The notes under the pieces: model-generated | What the model saw: the letters and a program-made list of their open reading frames with translations, nothing else | Told to the model about the DNA's origin: nothing | The model's database searches: none | Part shown: positions 10,273 to 19,140 of the stretch, piece after piece | Layout: the number at the start of each line of letters is the position of its first letter | How positions within the stretch are numbered: position 1 is the stretch's first letter | Assembly: GCF_000190415.1 (NCBI RefSeq) | Contig: NZ_AEWF01000002.1 | Coordinates: forward strand, 326,081-390,080 | DNA: 64,000 bases | Direction of reading: 5' to 3' | Origin: Candidatus Odyssella thessalonicensis L13 | GTDB taxonomy: Bacteria > Pseudomonadota > Alphaproteobacteria > Paracaedibacterales > Paracaedibacteraceae | Program-made: the position numbers and the translations under genes

Positions 10273-11175
10273 ATGCACAGAATAATTCTTAGCTGTATAT
10301 ACCTTATGGTGAGTTTTGTTTTCGCGGCTGAACAAGATACACTGAGTAATAAATCCTCTGCGCTCTTAAGAAATACACCTGCTACCTTAACAAAGCAGGA
10401 CCTGGAGACCTGCCTCTCCCTGGCTGAAGACAGTGATTATCCTTATGAAGTTAAGGAGATGTTAGAAGGCGTCTTAGAGAAGTACTTTCTTTATGGGTAT
10501 TGTCCCCTAGAGATACTAGCTTCTCCTCATGGTAAAGTGCTCAAAGAGTTTATTGTCAATTATGCGGATAAGAGTTTTATCATTGCAGAGCTTGCCTTCC
10601 TCTTTTTTAAGGAAGCGGTGCCTGTTTCAACCGCGTCAGCTGCGGAGCAGTATGCAAATCATTCTGCAGACCTGAAGTCCGTCTTTTGTAAGCTCTCGCA
10701 GCTCCATTGCGATAGTGCTTGGGATCCATTTTATGTTCTTCTGCTTTCACCTATACAAGGTACTGCTCACATAAATTATGCTACTGCTAGAAAAATTATA
10801 TATTATACCCGTCACGCTGTAAAAATGGGAAGAGTGAAGTCTGCTTACTTTGCTTATGCTATTGCGCCGGTTATTGATCCCTGGACACCCGCTTCCCTCA
10901 ATAATCTTGAGTTTGCCGCAAAGGGAGGGTTCGCTTTGGCGCAATATACTCTAGCTGAGAAATATTATGAGAGTTATAAGCGAACATCCAATCCTAAGCT
11001 TGCCTCGCAACTGCAGCAATCTTTTTTGTACTGGCTTGAAAGTGCAGGTCATTTAGGTTTGAAGGAAGCAATTCAGATGTTGGCAATATTTAAAGGAAAA
11101 GAAATCTCCAAAGCTGAGAGATTTATTAAGCCACGGCCCCATATTGCTTCAGTGTATTCTATAGAATTTTCTTAA
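10273..11175 (+). CDS. Exported Sel1-like repeat protein
   Basis: This 300-residue protein begins with a signal peptide (MHRIILSCIYLMVSFVFAAE). The C-terminal part (~200-275) carries Sel1-like helical units: A-K-G-G-F-A-L-A-Q-Y-T-L-A-E-K-Y-Y, then Y-W-L-E-S-A-G-H-L-G-L-K-E-A-I-Q-M-L-A. Sel1 repeats make alpha-solenoids that bind proteins, and exported Sel1 proteins of Legionella and relatives influence host entry or trafficking. The rest of the protein is helical and unrecognised. A good ribosome site (CGGAGATAAG) precedes the ATG. It is convergent with ctrA. A role in periplasm or host is inferred from the signal peptide and repeat type only. Confidence 0.7.
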   Translation: MHRIILSCIYLMVSFVFAAEQDTLSNKSSALLRNTPATLTKQDLETCLSLAEDSDYPYEVKEMLEGVLEKYFLYGYCPLEILASPHGKVLKEFIVNYADKSFIIAELAFLFFKEAVPVSTASAAEQYANHSADLKSVFCKLSQLHCDSAWDPFYVLLLSPIQGTAHINYATARKIIYYTRHAVKMGRVKSAYFAYAIAPVIDPWTPASLNNLEFAAKGGFALAQYTLAEKYYESYKRTSNPKLASQLQQSFLYWLESAGHLGLKEAIQMLAIFKGKEISKAERFIKPRPHIASVYSIEFS

Positions 11176-11201
11176 GATTGAGTTCTTTAAGGGAGCATAT
11201 T

Positions 11202-11223
11202 AAAAAAACTGCTCAGAGAGCAG
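11202..11223 (-). terminator. Rho-independent terminator of ctrA
   Basis: On the minus strand CTGCTC-TCT-GAGCAG is followed by seven T, 27 bases after the ctrA stop codon. An outer pairing of GTTCTTTAA with TTAAAGAAC brackets it. Confidence 0.8.
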
Positions 11224-11250
11224 CTTTAAGATTTAAAGAACGTGATGGTG

Positions 11251-12033
11251 TTAACGGTAGGACGTAGCACTGAGTTTTGAATCAAGCGCTTGTTTGGTTT
11301 TGGAAGGGATCTCGGCCCCGGTAATTGGTTTGCTTTGCCGTCCGTCTGCTGTTTTTGGCTGTGGATCTCTTAACACATATCCTCGGCCCCAAACCGTCTC
11401 AATACAATCTTCGCCGTCCAGAGCTTCGGTCAGCTTGCGCCTTAATTTGCAAATAAACACATCGATGATCTTAAGTTCGGGCTCATCTATGCCGCCATAT
11501 AAATGGTTTAAAAACATCTCTTTTGTTAAGGTGGTCCCTTTGCGCAGAGACAGCAGTTCTAAAATGGCATATTCTTTACCGGTTAAATGCACAATTTTAT
11601 CGTCCACAGTAACTGTATGCTGACGAAGATTAACGCACATACGGCCTGTCCTGATCAAGGAGTCAGAGTGGCCGTGGGAGCGGCGAATAATTGCATGAAT
11701 ACGAGCAATCAGCTCTGATTTATTAAAAGGTTTGGTGATATAGTCGTCAGCGCCGAAACCTAAGGCGCGTACTTTATCATCAATCTCTTTTAAGCCTGAT
11801 AAGATTAAAGTCGGGGTTTTGATATTGGAGGCACGCAGTCTTTTTAGGACTTCATAACCATCAATGTCAGGTAGCATTAGATCAAGGATAATTAGATCAT
11901 ATTCATATAGCTTGCCGATCTCTAATCCGTCCTCGCCTAAGTCTGTGGTATCACAAACAAAGCCTTCATTCTTTAACATAACTTGAAGTGTTTTAGATGT
12001 CGCTGAATCATCCTCAATAAGCAAAACTCTCAT
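11251..12033 (-). CDS. ctrA: Cell-cycle transcriptional regulator CtrA
   Basis: This OmpR-family response regulator is the alphaproteobacterial cell-cycle master regulator; phosphorylated CtrA binds TTAA-N7-TTAA sites and controls flagellar, division and replication genes. Residues 1-120 form the receiver, with acidic pocket EDD (7-9), phospho-acceptor Asp51 ([17 protein letters not shown]) and Lys101 (YITKPF). Residues ~125-230 are the winged helix, with the CtrA-typical [20 protein letters not shown] and [12 protein letters not shown]. The ~30-residue polar tail is a little longer than usual. GAGGA precedes the ATG. It is divergent from fliI, as in other alphaproteobacteria. A near-consensus CtrA box 26 bases upstream suggests autoregulation. 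Confidence 0.97.
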   Translation of the reverse strand: MRVLLIEDDSATSKTLQVMLKNEGFVCDTTDLGEDGLEIGKLYEYDLIILDLMLPDIDGYEVLKRLRASNIKTPTLILSGLKEIDDKVRALGFGADDYITKPFNKSELIARIHAIIRRSHGHSDSLIRTGRMCVNLRQHTVTVDDKIVHLTGKEYAILELLSLRKGTTLTKEMFLNHLYGGIDEPELKIIDVFICKLRRKLTEALDGEDCIETVWGRGYVLRDPQPKTADGRQSKPITGAEIPSKTKQALDSKLSATSYR

Positions 12034-12058
12034 AATGTCCTCTTCATAGGCAGACCTC

Positions 12059-12073
12059 TTAATATTAGCTTAG
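12059..12073. promoter_or_regulatory. Near-consensus CtrA box in ctrA-fliI intergenic region
   Basis: TTAATATTAGCTTAG is TTAA-N7-TTAG, one base off the CtrA consensus TTAA-N7-TTAA. It lies 26-40 bases upstream of the ctrA start, where autoregulation would act, and could also affect fliI. Confidence 0.45.
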
Positions 12074-12080
12074 CAAAGAA

Positions 12081-12109
12081 TTGACAAACAAATAACGGAT
12101 TTTTTAAAT
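12081..12109 (+). promoter_or_regulatory. Sigma-70-type promoter candidate for fliI
   Basis: TTGACA (12081-12086) is followed after exactly 17 bases by TTAAAT (12104-12109). The position is 83 bases before the likely fliI start. The -35 hexamer is perfect and the -10 imperfect. Confidence 0.5.
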
Positions 12110-12191
12110 TTTTAATAAAATATCAATAATAATATTGCATTTTATGGTAAAGTTAAGCTAAAGTGCGGGTTTGGCTCTGAAAGAAATTGTG

Positions 12192-13505
12192 ATGTCTTTA
12201 TTAACTGTTTCTAAACTTATTGAGAAAGTTCCCACGATTGTCCTGTATGGAGTAGTCAGATCCGTACAAGGATTGCTGATCCGTGTTGCGGGCATTAATA
12301 CCCAGATCAGTGTTGGGGTGCAGTGCCGTATTGATATCCCTGAAGGGGAAATGCTCGGTGAAATTGTCGGCTTTGAGGAAGAACTGGTATTAGTGATGCC
12401 TTATGGCTCTCTTGATGGCATACGGCCCGGGACGCGCGTTGATTTTGATCTACGTGACTCTGTTGTCCATCCTTGTGAAGGATGGCTCGGCCGTGTCTTA
12501 AATGGATTGGGGCAGCCTATCGATGGTCTAGGCTTGCTCCCTCAAGGTCAGGATAATGTGCTGGTTAGAGCTCAACCTCTATCAGCGCACCAACGCCATA
12601 AAGTTTCCGGGCGCATCGGTGTAGGCATTAAGGCGATCAATACTTTCTTAACAGTTTGCCGAGGGCAACGCGTCGGTGTTTTTGCGGGCTCTGGTGTGGG
12701 AAAATCTATGCTGCTTTCAATGTTAGCTCGCTATACAGAATGTGATGTCTGTGTGATCGGCTTAATTGGTGAACGGGGCAGGGAAGTCCGGGAGTTTATA
12801 GAAGACACCCTGGGGGAAGCGGGATTAAAGAAAAGTATTATGGTGGTTGCCACCTCTGATGAATCGCCTTTAATGCGGCGGCGGGCAGCGTATACGACCA
12901 TGGCAACTGCAGAGCATTTTCGTAACCAAGGTTTATCTGTCCTATGTTTAATGGATAGCGTGACTCGCCTGGCGATGGCTCAACGAGAAATTGGCCTGTC
13001 TGCGGGTGAACCCCCTACGACAAAGGGGTATACGCCCAGTGTGTTTGTGGAATTAGCCCGAGTGTTAGAGCGCGCCGGCCCAGGGGTTAATCAAGGCGAT
13101 ATTACAGCCTTTTTTACAGTTCTTGTTGATGGGGATGACCATAATGAACCGATTGCCGATGCTGTCCGCGGTATCTTGGATGGTCATATTGTCTTAGAGC
13201 GAGCTATTGCGGAACGGGGGCATTATCCGGCCATTAATATTCTAAAGAGTCTTTCGCGAATGGTGCCAGCCTGCCATACGCCTGAAGAACAAACGATGGT
13301 GATCCAGGCACGTGAATACTTATCCAAGTATGAAGATATGGCGGACATGATTCGCTTAGGCGCCTATCGCCCGGGCACCAACGCTGAAGTGGATGAAGCA
13401 ATAGAGATGAATCCTAAACTGATGGCCTTTTTAGGACAGCATCATAAGGAATCTTTTAGCCTGGAAGAGAGCTTTAACTTACTAAAAGAAATTATAACCC
13501 CCTAA
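12192..13505 (+). CDS. fliI: Flagellar export ATPase FliI
   Basis: FliI is the cytoplasmic hexameric ATPase that energises loading of flagellar subunits into the type III export gate. The sequence shows a beta-barrel N-terminus (GVVRSVQGLLIRVAG), Walker A (GVFAGSGVGKSMLLSML), the conserved VIGLIGERGREVREFIED, and Walker B with VLCLMDSVTRLAMAQREIGL, followed by GEPPTTKGYTPSVFVELARV. The open frame begins at TTG 12171, but ATG 12192 gives an N-terminus of normal FliI length (MSLLTVSKLIEKV). Its length (~437 aa) is normal. It is followed by fliJ and divergent from ctrA, the usual alphaproteobacterial arrangement. Confidence 0.96.
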   Translation: MSLLTVSKLIEKVPTIVLYGVVRSVQGLLIRVAGINTQISVGVQCRIDIPEGEMLGEIVGFEEELVLVMPYGSLDGIRPGTRVDFDLRDSVVHPCEGWLGRVLNGLGQPIDGLGLLPQGQDNVLVRAQPLSAHQRHKVSGRIGVGIKAINTFLTVCRGQRVGVFAGSGVGKSMLLSMLARYTECDVCVIGLIGERGREVREFIEDTLGEAGLKKSIMVVATSDESPLMRRRAAYTTMATAEHFRNQGLSVLCLMDSVTRLAMAQREIGLSAGEPPTTKGYTPSVFVELARVLERAGPGVNQGDITAFFTVLVDGDDHNEPIADAVRGILDGHIVLERAIAERGHYPAINILKSLSRMVPACHTPEEQTMVIQAREYLSKYEDMADMIRLGAYRPGTNAEVDEAIEMNPKLMAFLGQHHKESFSLEESFNLLKEIITP

Positions 13506-13589
13506 AGGCGTGGCTAGATTTTTCAGAATCTTAAATATCATGACAATAATAGTGTGCTTATTATAAAAGGTGTAAAATAAGAGGCAGAG

Positions 13590-14018
13590 GTGTCAAAACG
13601 TATTCGCTCATTTAAGCTTCTGCAACGCCTTGCAGATATGGATTTGGATCGGCTGCGGTTAAAAGTCTCTGAGCTTCAAGGACGCCGGGATATGTTGACT
13701 AATGAAATAGATCGCCTTAAAGAAAACGAACGTCTGGAGACGGCTATAGCAGCTCAACATCCCATTGAATCTTTTACCTTGCCAGCTTTTGGGGCGCATA
13801 CGCGTCTAACACTTGACCAGATCCATCAGGAAATTAAAGAACTCGATCAACAAATTAGCGACTGCTTGGAAGAGGTGCACTTATACTTTCAGGACAGTAA
13901 AAAAATGGAGCTCGTCAAAGATATAGAAATTATGAGAGAATTACAGCAGCAGAAAAAACAAGAGCAATTATTCTATGACCAAGTTGCCCAAACTCAATTC
14001 AATCGCCGAAAACCATAA
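13590..14018 (+). CDS. fliJ: Flagellar export chaperone FliJ-like protein
   Basis: This 142-residue, almost entirely coiled-coil protein is placed directly after fliI. FliJ is the stalk-like chaperone-escort that inserts into the FliI ring and links it to FlhA. The sequence is highly charged with long heptad stretches (RLRLKVSELQGRRDMLTNEI, EIKELDQQISDCLEEVHLYF, MELVKDIEIMRELQQQKKQE). The start is GTG 13590 with GAGGCAGAG just before it. The identification rests on position, length and coiled-coil nature, because FliJ proteins diverge strongly. Its last 44 bases overlap the next gene, xerD. Confidence 0.8.
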   Translation: MSKRIRSFKLLQRLADMDLDRLRLKVSELQGRRDMLTNEIDRLKENERLETAIAAQHPIESFTLPAFGAHTRLTLDQIHQEIKELDQQISDCLEEVHLYFQDSKKMELVKDIEIMRELQQQKKQEQLFYDQVAQTQFNRRKP

Positions 14019-14931
14019 AAATTTAATTGAACAATTTCTGGAAATGTTAGCCGCTGAGCGGGGCTGTGCTACCAATACTTTGCTTGCTTACCGCCGCGAC
14101 TTAGGGGATTTTCACAACTTTGTACCCAAACCGGTCCAAGAGGTCCAATCTTCAGACATTGCAGACTATTTAAAAGATCTGGCTGGCAAAGAGTTTTCAA
14201 GTGCGACCCAAGCCCGCCGCTTATCCTGCCTGCGGAAATATTTCCGCTTCTTATTAAGCGAAGATGTCCTGGCCTCAGATCCTACTCGCGCCATTGATTC
14301 ACCGCGTTTACGTAAGAATTTACCTAAAACCCTATCTATAGAAGATGTTGACTTATTATTGTCAGCTGCGGAAACGCAGAAAGATGCTTATGGGTTGCGG
14401 TTGCGCGCTATGCTTGAGATTTTATATTCCAGCGGCATGCGAGTCAGTGAACTCGTGAGTTTGCCGCTTTCAGTCTTGCCAAAAGATACCCGCCTGCTGG
14501 CGCAGATTCAAATGCTGCATATTAAAGGTAAAGGGGGGCGCGAGCGCTTGGTACCCCTGGGAGAGCCCGCCGTCCATGCTCTCAAAGAGTATTTACTTGT
14601 ACGAGGCTATTTTATTCCACAAGGGCACAAAGCAAGCCCATGGCTCTTTCCTTCCCATGGTAAACAAGGCCACGTGACTCGGATAAGATTTTTTCAACTT
14701 CTCAAAGAATTGGCGTTAAAATCGGGGTTAATTCCGGATTTAGTCTCACCGCATGTACTGCGCCATGCTTTTGCCACCCATTTGTTACAAGGGGGCGCAG
14801 ATCTGTTATCAATTCAAAAATTATTGGGTCATGTGGATATCTCAACAACTCAAATCTATACTCATGTGGCGGCTGAGCATATTATTAATCTTGTTAATAC
14901 ACATCACCCATTGGCAAGAAAGCAAAAATAA
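13975..14931 (+). CDS. xerD: Site-specific tyrosine recombinase XerD
   Basis: This 318-residue Xer recombinase resolves chromosome dimers at dif with its partner Xer protein and FtsK. The N-terminal SAM-like domain (IEQFLEMLAAERGCATNTLL, YRRDLGDF) is followed by the catalytic domain with SSGMRVSELVSLPL (catalytic Arg), the Lys beta-hairpin IKGKGGRERLVPL, HVLRHAFATHLLQGG (H-x-x-R) and LLGHVDISTTQIYTHV (His and nucleophile Tyr). XerD rather than XerC is chosen because accA follows directly, a common alphaproteobacterial order; the sequence alone leaves some doubt. The 44-base overlap with fliJ suggests coupled translation. It is a housekeeping recombinase, not a mobile-element integrase. Confidence 0.9.
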   Translation: MTKLPKLNSIAENHKNLIEQFLEMLAAERGCATNTLLAYRRDLGDFHNFVPKPVQEVQSSDIADYLKDLAGKEFSSATQARRLSCLRKYFRFLLSEDVLASDPTRAIDSPRLRKNLPKTLSIEDVDLLLSAAETQKDAYGLRLRAMLEILYSSGMRVSELVSLPLSVLPKDTRLLAQIQMLHIKGKGGRERLVPLGEPAVHALKEYLLVRGYFIPQGHKASPWLFPSHGKQGHVTRIRFFQLLKELALKSGLIPDLVSPHVLRHAFATHLLQGGADLLSIQKLLGHVDISTTQIYTHVAAEHIINLVNTHHPLARKQK

Positions 14932-14978
14932 GGTACAACAATTTTACTTAATGCTAATAAAAATAAGGATAAAACACG

Positions 14979-15935
14979 ATGGCCGTTTTCTTAGATTTTG
15001 AAAAGCCTGTCGCTGAAATGGAAGGCAAAATAGAAGAATTGCGCCATTTGTCCTCTCAAGGTGATCTTAATATCGTCGAAGAGATTTCACGTTTGCAATC
15101 CAAAGTAGATCGGATGCTCCGCCAGCTCTATGCTAATCTAACGCCTTGGCAAAAAGTACAAGTTGCTCGCCATCCCAACAGACCGCAATTTTTGAGCTAT
15201 TTAAATGCTATTGTTAAGGACTTTTTGCCATTATCTGGGGACCGTTGCTTTGCGGATGATCAAGCCATTATTGGAGGAATAGGGCGGATTGGGACTCGAT
15301 CCGTGATGGTAATCGGCCAACAAAAAGGTAATGACTTGGAAAGCCGAGTTAAGCATAACTTTGGTATGGCTAAACCAGAAGGCTACCGTAAAGCCATTCG
15401 CTTGATGCAACTAGCGGATCGGTTTGCTTTGCCGATTGTTACTTTTATCGACACAGCCGGGGCGTATCCAGGCATTGATGCTGAAGAACGGGGACAAGCA
15501 GAAGCCATTGCTAAGAGTATTGAGACCTGTTTAAGAGTTAAGGTGCCGTTAATTAGTATTGTTATTGGTGAAGGTGGCTCCGGGGGGGCGATTGCAATTG
15601 CAGCTGCCAATGCAGTTTTAATGCTTGAGCATTCCGTTTACTCTGTCATCTCTCCTGAAGGCTGTGCTTCTATTTTATGGCGTAGTGCCACCAAGGCCCC
15701 CGAGGCGGCAGAGGCACAAAAATTAACGGCTCAAGATTTATACGGATTAGGGATTACCGATAAAATCTTGTCTGAACCTATTGGTGGCGCCCATCGTAAT
15801 CCTGAAGCGGTGATTGAGACTGTCGCGCGTGAGATTGAGCATTACATCACCACCTTTGCTAATATGGATGGTGAAGCTTTATTAAGGCACCGTTATGATA
15901 AATTCTTAGCCATGGGATCGCGCGGGTTAAGCTAA
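14979..15935 (+). CDS. accA: Acetyl-CoA carboxylase carboxyltransferase subunit alpha
   Basis: AccA forms, with AccD, the carboxyltransferase that moves the carboxyl group from biotin-BCCP to acetyl-CoA, making malonyl-CoA for fatty acid synthesis. The 318-residue sequence is of normal length and shows the family signatures: [20 protein letters not shown] at the start, [53 protein letters not shown], and the oxyanion-forming [20 protein letters not shown] with [14 protein letters not shown]. It lies 47 bases after xerD and is probably co-transcribed. Confidence 0.97.
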   Translation: MAVFLDFEKPVAEMEGKIEELRHLSSQGDLNIVEEISRLQSKVDRMLRQLYANLTPWQKVQVARHPNRPQFLSYLNAIVKDFLPLSGDRCFADDQAIIGGIGRIGTRSVMVIGQQKGNDLESRVKHNFGMAKPEGYRKAIRLMQLADRFALPIVTFIDTAGAYPGIDAEERGQAEAIAKSIETCLRVKVPLISIVIGEGGSGGAIAIAAANAVLMLEHSVYSVISPEGCASILWRSATKAPEAAEAQKLTAQDLYGLGITDKILSEPIGGAHRNPEAVIETVAREIEHYITTFANMDGEALLRHRYDKFLAMGSRGLS

Positions 15936-16231
15936 CACTCCTCTTTACCGATCTTATGCCGCTTATTCTATAGAAGTTAAGATGATAGTGGCTTATGCTC
16001 TTCTTTCTAACGAAAGAGGGGAGTAATCTTCTATGAGTAGAGCTCCTGTTATGAGGTCCTCTCCTTGTCTTATTCTGTAATTAGGTGAGTTTTCTTTATT
16101 GATGTTTGAAGGCATAAATATTATAGAAAATCATAACATTAAAAATTGGTTCTAAGTAGGGCTTGTTTAATTGTTTTCTCCATATTATAGTTGGGATTTT
16201 TCAGTTTACCGAATGTTATGGGAGACTATTT

Positions 16232-16565
16232 ATGCTGACCTCAATTTTAAGGGCTGTTTTATTCATGGGGATGCTGCAAACGGCAACGTTTTCGAATGAT
16301 CAACGTATTTTTGATTTCAGTTCCTCAGAGCAGGATCTACAAACTGGTAAAAAGATTATGAAGATGATCAGTGAGGCTTTATCTTTTGCTTGCTTTTACA
16401 GGGAGCACTGTTGACTTGAAAACAGGATCAACGCAAGCTCATTTATTTCTAGAGGGACGTGGTTATCGAATGTTTCTCGATATTCAAATGCCTCACCGTC
16501 TTCTAACTAAGCCAGGCAAAGATTTTTTCCGACAATTTAAACATAAAGAATTCATTATAAAATAA
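16232..16565 (+). pseudogene. Small exported protein, probably frameshifted
   Basis: ATG 16232 has a good ribosome site (GGAG at 16221-16224) and encodes a signal peptide (MLTSILRAVLFMGMLQTATFS). The frame ends at ~16414 but another plus frame, open over 16371-16565, continues smoothly (STVDLKTGSTQAHLFLEGRG). A one-base insertion in the T run at 16394-16397 would explain the switch; with three T the product would be ~110 residues. I do not recognise the family. Both halves could instead be chance frames, so confidence is modest. Confidence 0.35.
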
Positions 16566-17389
16566 TCAATTTTTAATGGCTTTTTATAAATACCGTCCCT
16601 GCAGGACTATAAAAGCTCGGTCCTAATCGATTGGAGGATCATTGTGATTGAGCGATCCCTGAGTGGAGACGTAATATATCTTCTATGCCATGTTTTTAAA
16701 GTGCAATAGTGACAAGGTCAATTAATAAAAGTTATCCAGAAAAGAAGTTTAGCCTTTAATCCAGAGAGCCAACTTGGAGTGCTCTTGCCTTTTTGGAGAA
16801 TAAAAAGGTGTCACATAAATAATTTACTATGTGACACTAATAAACGTGGGAGCATCTGCTTAAGAGGCAAAAGGAGTTCCAGACCTCCCAAACAGAAAGA
16901 GTGATCCCACACAAACAGCTGCGTTAAGGGTCTTCTTTTTTGTTTCGCGCTTCTTAAAAAGAATCTGTGGTAAACTTTTTTAAGCAAGTGGATAAGACGA
17001 CTTGAAGTCGTTAAGTTATAGCTCTTATATAAAGATTGCATGGTTTTGCTCACTAATTTGTCGAGAAGAATGAGGACAAAATATCTTTAACAATGAAGCT
17101 GTGCCGATTGCTTTATTAAAGTTTTACTTAGTTTCTTTAAATATCAAATGGCTATGTTTATAGCTCGAGGGACTTCTCTTAAAGCAAAATGCTCAAGCTT
17201 TTAATTTTTGATAGACGCCCCCTTTTAATCTTGCTGGCTAAAATATTAAATGGTTAGCTTTTATAATAATAAGAAACGCCCCTCCAATACCGATCCTCGT
17301 GCAGAAAGTGTGACTATAATGTTACGACTTTCCCTAAAGCTAAAAAAATTGCCTAGCAAAAACATTAACTAGGAAAAAAATTCCTATTG
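16566..17389. other. Long stretch without protein gene before fliF
   Basis: About 0.8 kb with no credible coding frame on either strand; an 80-codon minus frame at 16811-17053 looks accidental because it ends inside a perfect terminator hairpin. The stretch holds the candidate minus-strand RNA near 16808-16910 and leads into the CtrA box of fliF. Confidence 0.6.
16808..16910 (-). ncRNA. Candidate structured non-coding RNA with its own terminator
   Basis: On the minus strand a hairpin is closed by GTGGGATCA/TGCTCCCAC-like arms (+ strand 16846-16854 with 16902-16910, one mismatch) and has an inner GGAG/CTCC stem. It is followed 8 bases later by a perfect 10-bp terminator stem (GTGTCACATA, 10-base loop, TATGTGACAC; 16808-16837) and CTTTTT. 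No real protein gene ends there. I could not match it to 6S, SRP, tmRNA or RNase P RNA; the 5' end is unknown. Confidence 0.35.
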
Positions 17390-17404
17390 TTAACGCTTTT
17401 TTAA
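17390..17404. promoter_or_regulatory. CtrA binding box upstream of fliF
   Basis: TTAACGCTTTTTTAA is a perfect TTAA-N7-TTAA match, 60 bases before the fliF start. In Caulobacter the fliF operon is activated by CtrA from such a box, and ctrA itself is in this window. Confidence 0.7.
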
Positions 17405-17463
17405 ATAACAGCGCCCTACTCTGAAGCTATAATAGGTGTAATTTTAGATAAAGGTCAGATAAA

Positions 17464-19140
17464 TTGGACGGGTTTGCACAAATACTTCGTAATTTAGGGC
17501 CCATCAGGCTTGCTGCAATCGGCAGCGTTATGCTGGGGGTGACGGGATTCTTTATTTATCTTATGTCGCAGACATCAACGGGAGGGATGGGAATTCTCTA
17601 CTCGCAAGTGGATCCCGCCGATGGTGCTCGCATTGTTCAGAAATTAGAATCAATGGGGGTCCCTGTTAATATCAGTCCTGATGGAACGACCATTTATGCA
17701 CCTGCTGAAAAAATTGCCCGTCTGCGTATGGACGTTGCTCAAGAAGGTCTACCTTCTGGCGGCGCTTTAGGTTATGAAATTTTTGACCGTGGCGATATTC
17801 TTAGCACATCGGGTAGCTTGATCGATATTAATAAGCTGCGGGCCCTTGAAGGGGAGCTGACAAAGTCCATTAAAACTATTAATGGAGTTGCGGCAGCACG
17901 GGTTCATCTGGTGGTCCCTAAAAGAGAGTTGTTTTCACGAGATAAAGTGGAGCCTTCGGCTTCAATTATGCTGAAAATGAAAGGGGTAACGCGTTTGAGC
18001 GACCAGCAAGTAAAATCGATCCAGTACTTAGTGGCCTCTGCGGTGCCAAGCTTACCAGTTGATCGCATTTCAATAGTCGACGATCGCGGAACCTTATTAG
18101 CCCGGGGAACAGAAGGGGAAGGGGCGGCTCAAAATCTGACCGTTCAACAAGAAGCTCGCCGCAACTACGAAGTTATTACTGGTAAACAAATCGAAAGCTT
18201 ATTGGAGCGCACACTCGGGGTGGGGAAAATCCGAGCTGAGATTTCAGCAGATATTGATTTTGATCAAGTGGTTGTTAACTCAGAAAAGTATGATCCTGAT
18301 GGACAGGTGGCTCGATCAACCAGCAATAGTAATGAGGATGCTTCCTCAACGGCGAATGATGGGACCGTTACTGTTGCCAATGCCTTGCCTAACGCTGGAG
18401 CTGGAGGTCAAGGGCAGACTGATAATAAGAATAAACGCGCCGATGAGAATATTAACTATGAGATTTCTCGCACTGTGGAAACCCATAAGAAAGAAGCGGG
18501 TCAAATCAAGAGTCTGTCAGTGGCTGTGTTAGTGGATGGCACCTATGTCAAAGGAAGCGATGGTAAGGAAACCTATACCCCGCGCACCAAAGAAGAAATC
18601 GATCAAATTACCAAATTGGTTAAAACTGCCATCGGCTTTAAACAAGAACGTGGCGATCGGGTCGAAGTGATCAACATGCAGTTTGCCAAGTCGGATCTCG
18701 ATAATCTGAAAGCCGAAGATCCGAGCACCATGCTGCCGCAAATGGATGTCACAAAGATTATTGAATTGGCCGTGTTAGCCGCTGTAGGAGTGCTGATCCT
18801 AATTATGATCGTTCGCCCCGTATTGTTGCGTGTCATCGAAAGTAGTGGTGTCGCTAGTGAGGATAGTGAGATTGCTGCTCTGCTCGCTAATGCTAATGGC
18901 AGAAATTATGTTGCACTTCCCGATTTTACAAAAATAGAAGAGAACCAGCTTGACTTGCTCTCATCCTCTGAAGAGGAAGAGGATGAGGATATGCTGGATA
19001 TCTCTAATATCGATGGTCGTCTCAAGGCATCCTCTTTAAAGAAGATTGCAGAGATTATCGATAAACACCCTGAAGAAGCCGTTACAATAATCAGAAACTG
19101 GATGTATGAAGAGCCATGGAAACAAGAAAAGACTACATAA
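17464..19140 (+). CDS. fliF: Flagellar M-ring protein FliF
   Basis: FliF builds the MS ring in the inner membrane, the base on which the rotor and export gate assemble. The 558-residue sequence shows an N-terminal membrane helix (~16-36, LAAIGSVMLGVTGFFIYLMS), the YscJ/FliF ring-building domain (LYSQVDPADGARIVQKLESM, LRALEGELTKSIKTINGVAA, RVHLVVPKRELF), a variable loop rich in Asn/Gly, a second membrane helix (~433-452) and an acidic C-terminal tail that binds FliG. The start is TTG 17464 with AAAGG 9 bases upstream. It overlaps fliG by 25 bases. Transcription is probably driven by CtrA through the upstream box. Confidence 0.96.
   Translation: MDGFAQILRNLGPIRLAAIGSVMLGVTGFFIYLMSQTSTGGMGILYSQVDPADGARIVQKLESMGVPVNISPDGTTIYAPAEKIARLRMDVAQEGLPSGGALGYEIFDRGDILSTSGSLIDINKLRALEGELTKSIKTINGVAAARVHLVVPKRELFSRDKVEPSASIMLKMKGVTRLSDQQVKSIQYLVASAVPSLPVDRISIVDDRGTLLARGTEGEGAAQNLTVQQEARRNYEVITGKQIESLLERTLGVGKIRAEISADIDFDQVVVNSEKYDPDGQVARSTSNSNEDASSTANDGTVTVANALPNAGAGGQGQTDNKNKRADENINYEISRTVETHKKEAGQIKSLSVAVLVDGTYVKGSDGKETYTPRTKEEIDQITKLVKTAIGFKQERGDRVEVINMQFAKSDLDNLKAEDPSTMLPQMDVTKIIELAVLAAVGVLILIMIVRPVLLRVIESSGVASEDSEIAALLANANGRNYVALPDFTKIEENQLDLLSSSEEEEDEDMLDISNIDGRLKASSLKKIAEIIDKHPEEAVTIIRNWMYEEPWKQEKTT

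Noticed and set aside
13975..14931. Mobile-element integrase
   Set aside because: Sequence and position (fliJ side, next to accA) fit the housekeeping recombinase XerD, with no att site or cargo.
16880..16900. SRP RNA-like motif (GGTCTGGAA on the minus strand)
   Set aside because: The surrounding bases do not match the conserved SRP domain IV (no GGAAGCAGCC side), so it is not called 4.5S RNA.
16811..17053. 80-codon minus-strand frame in the fliF upstream gap
   Set aside because: It has no ribosome site or family features and ends within a perfect terminator hairpin, so the RNA explanation is better.
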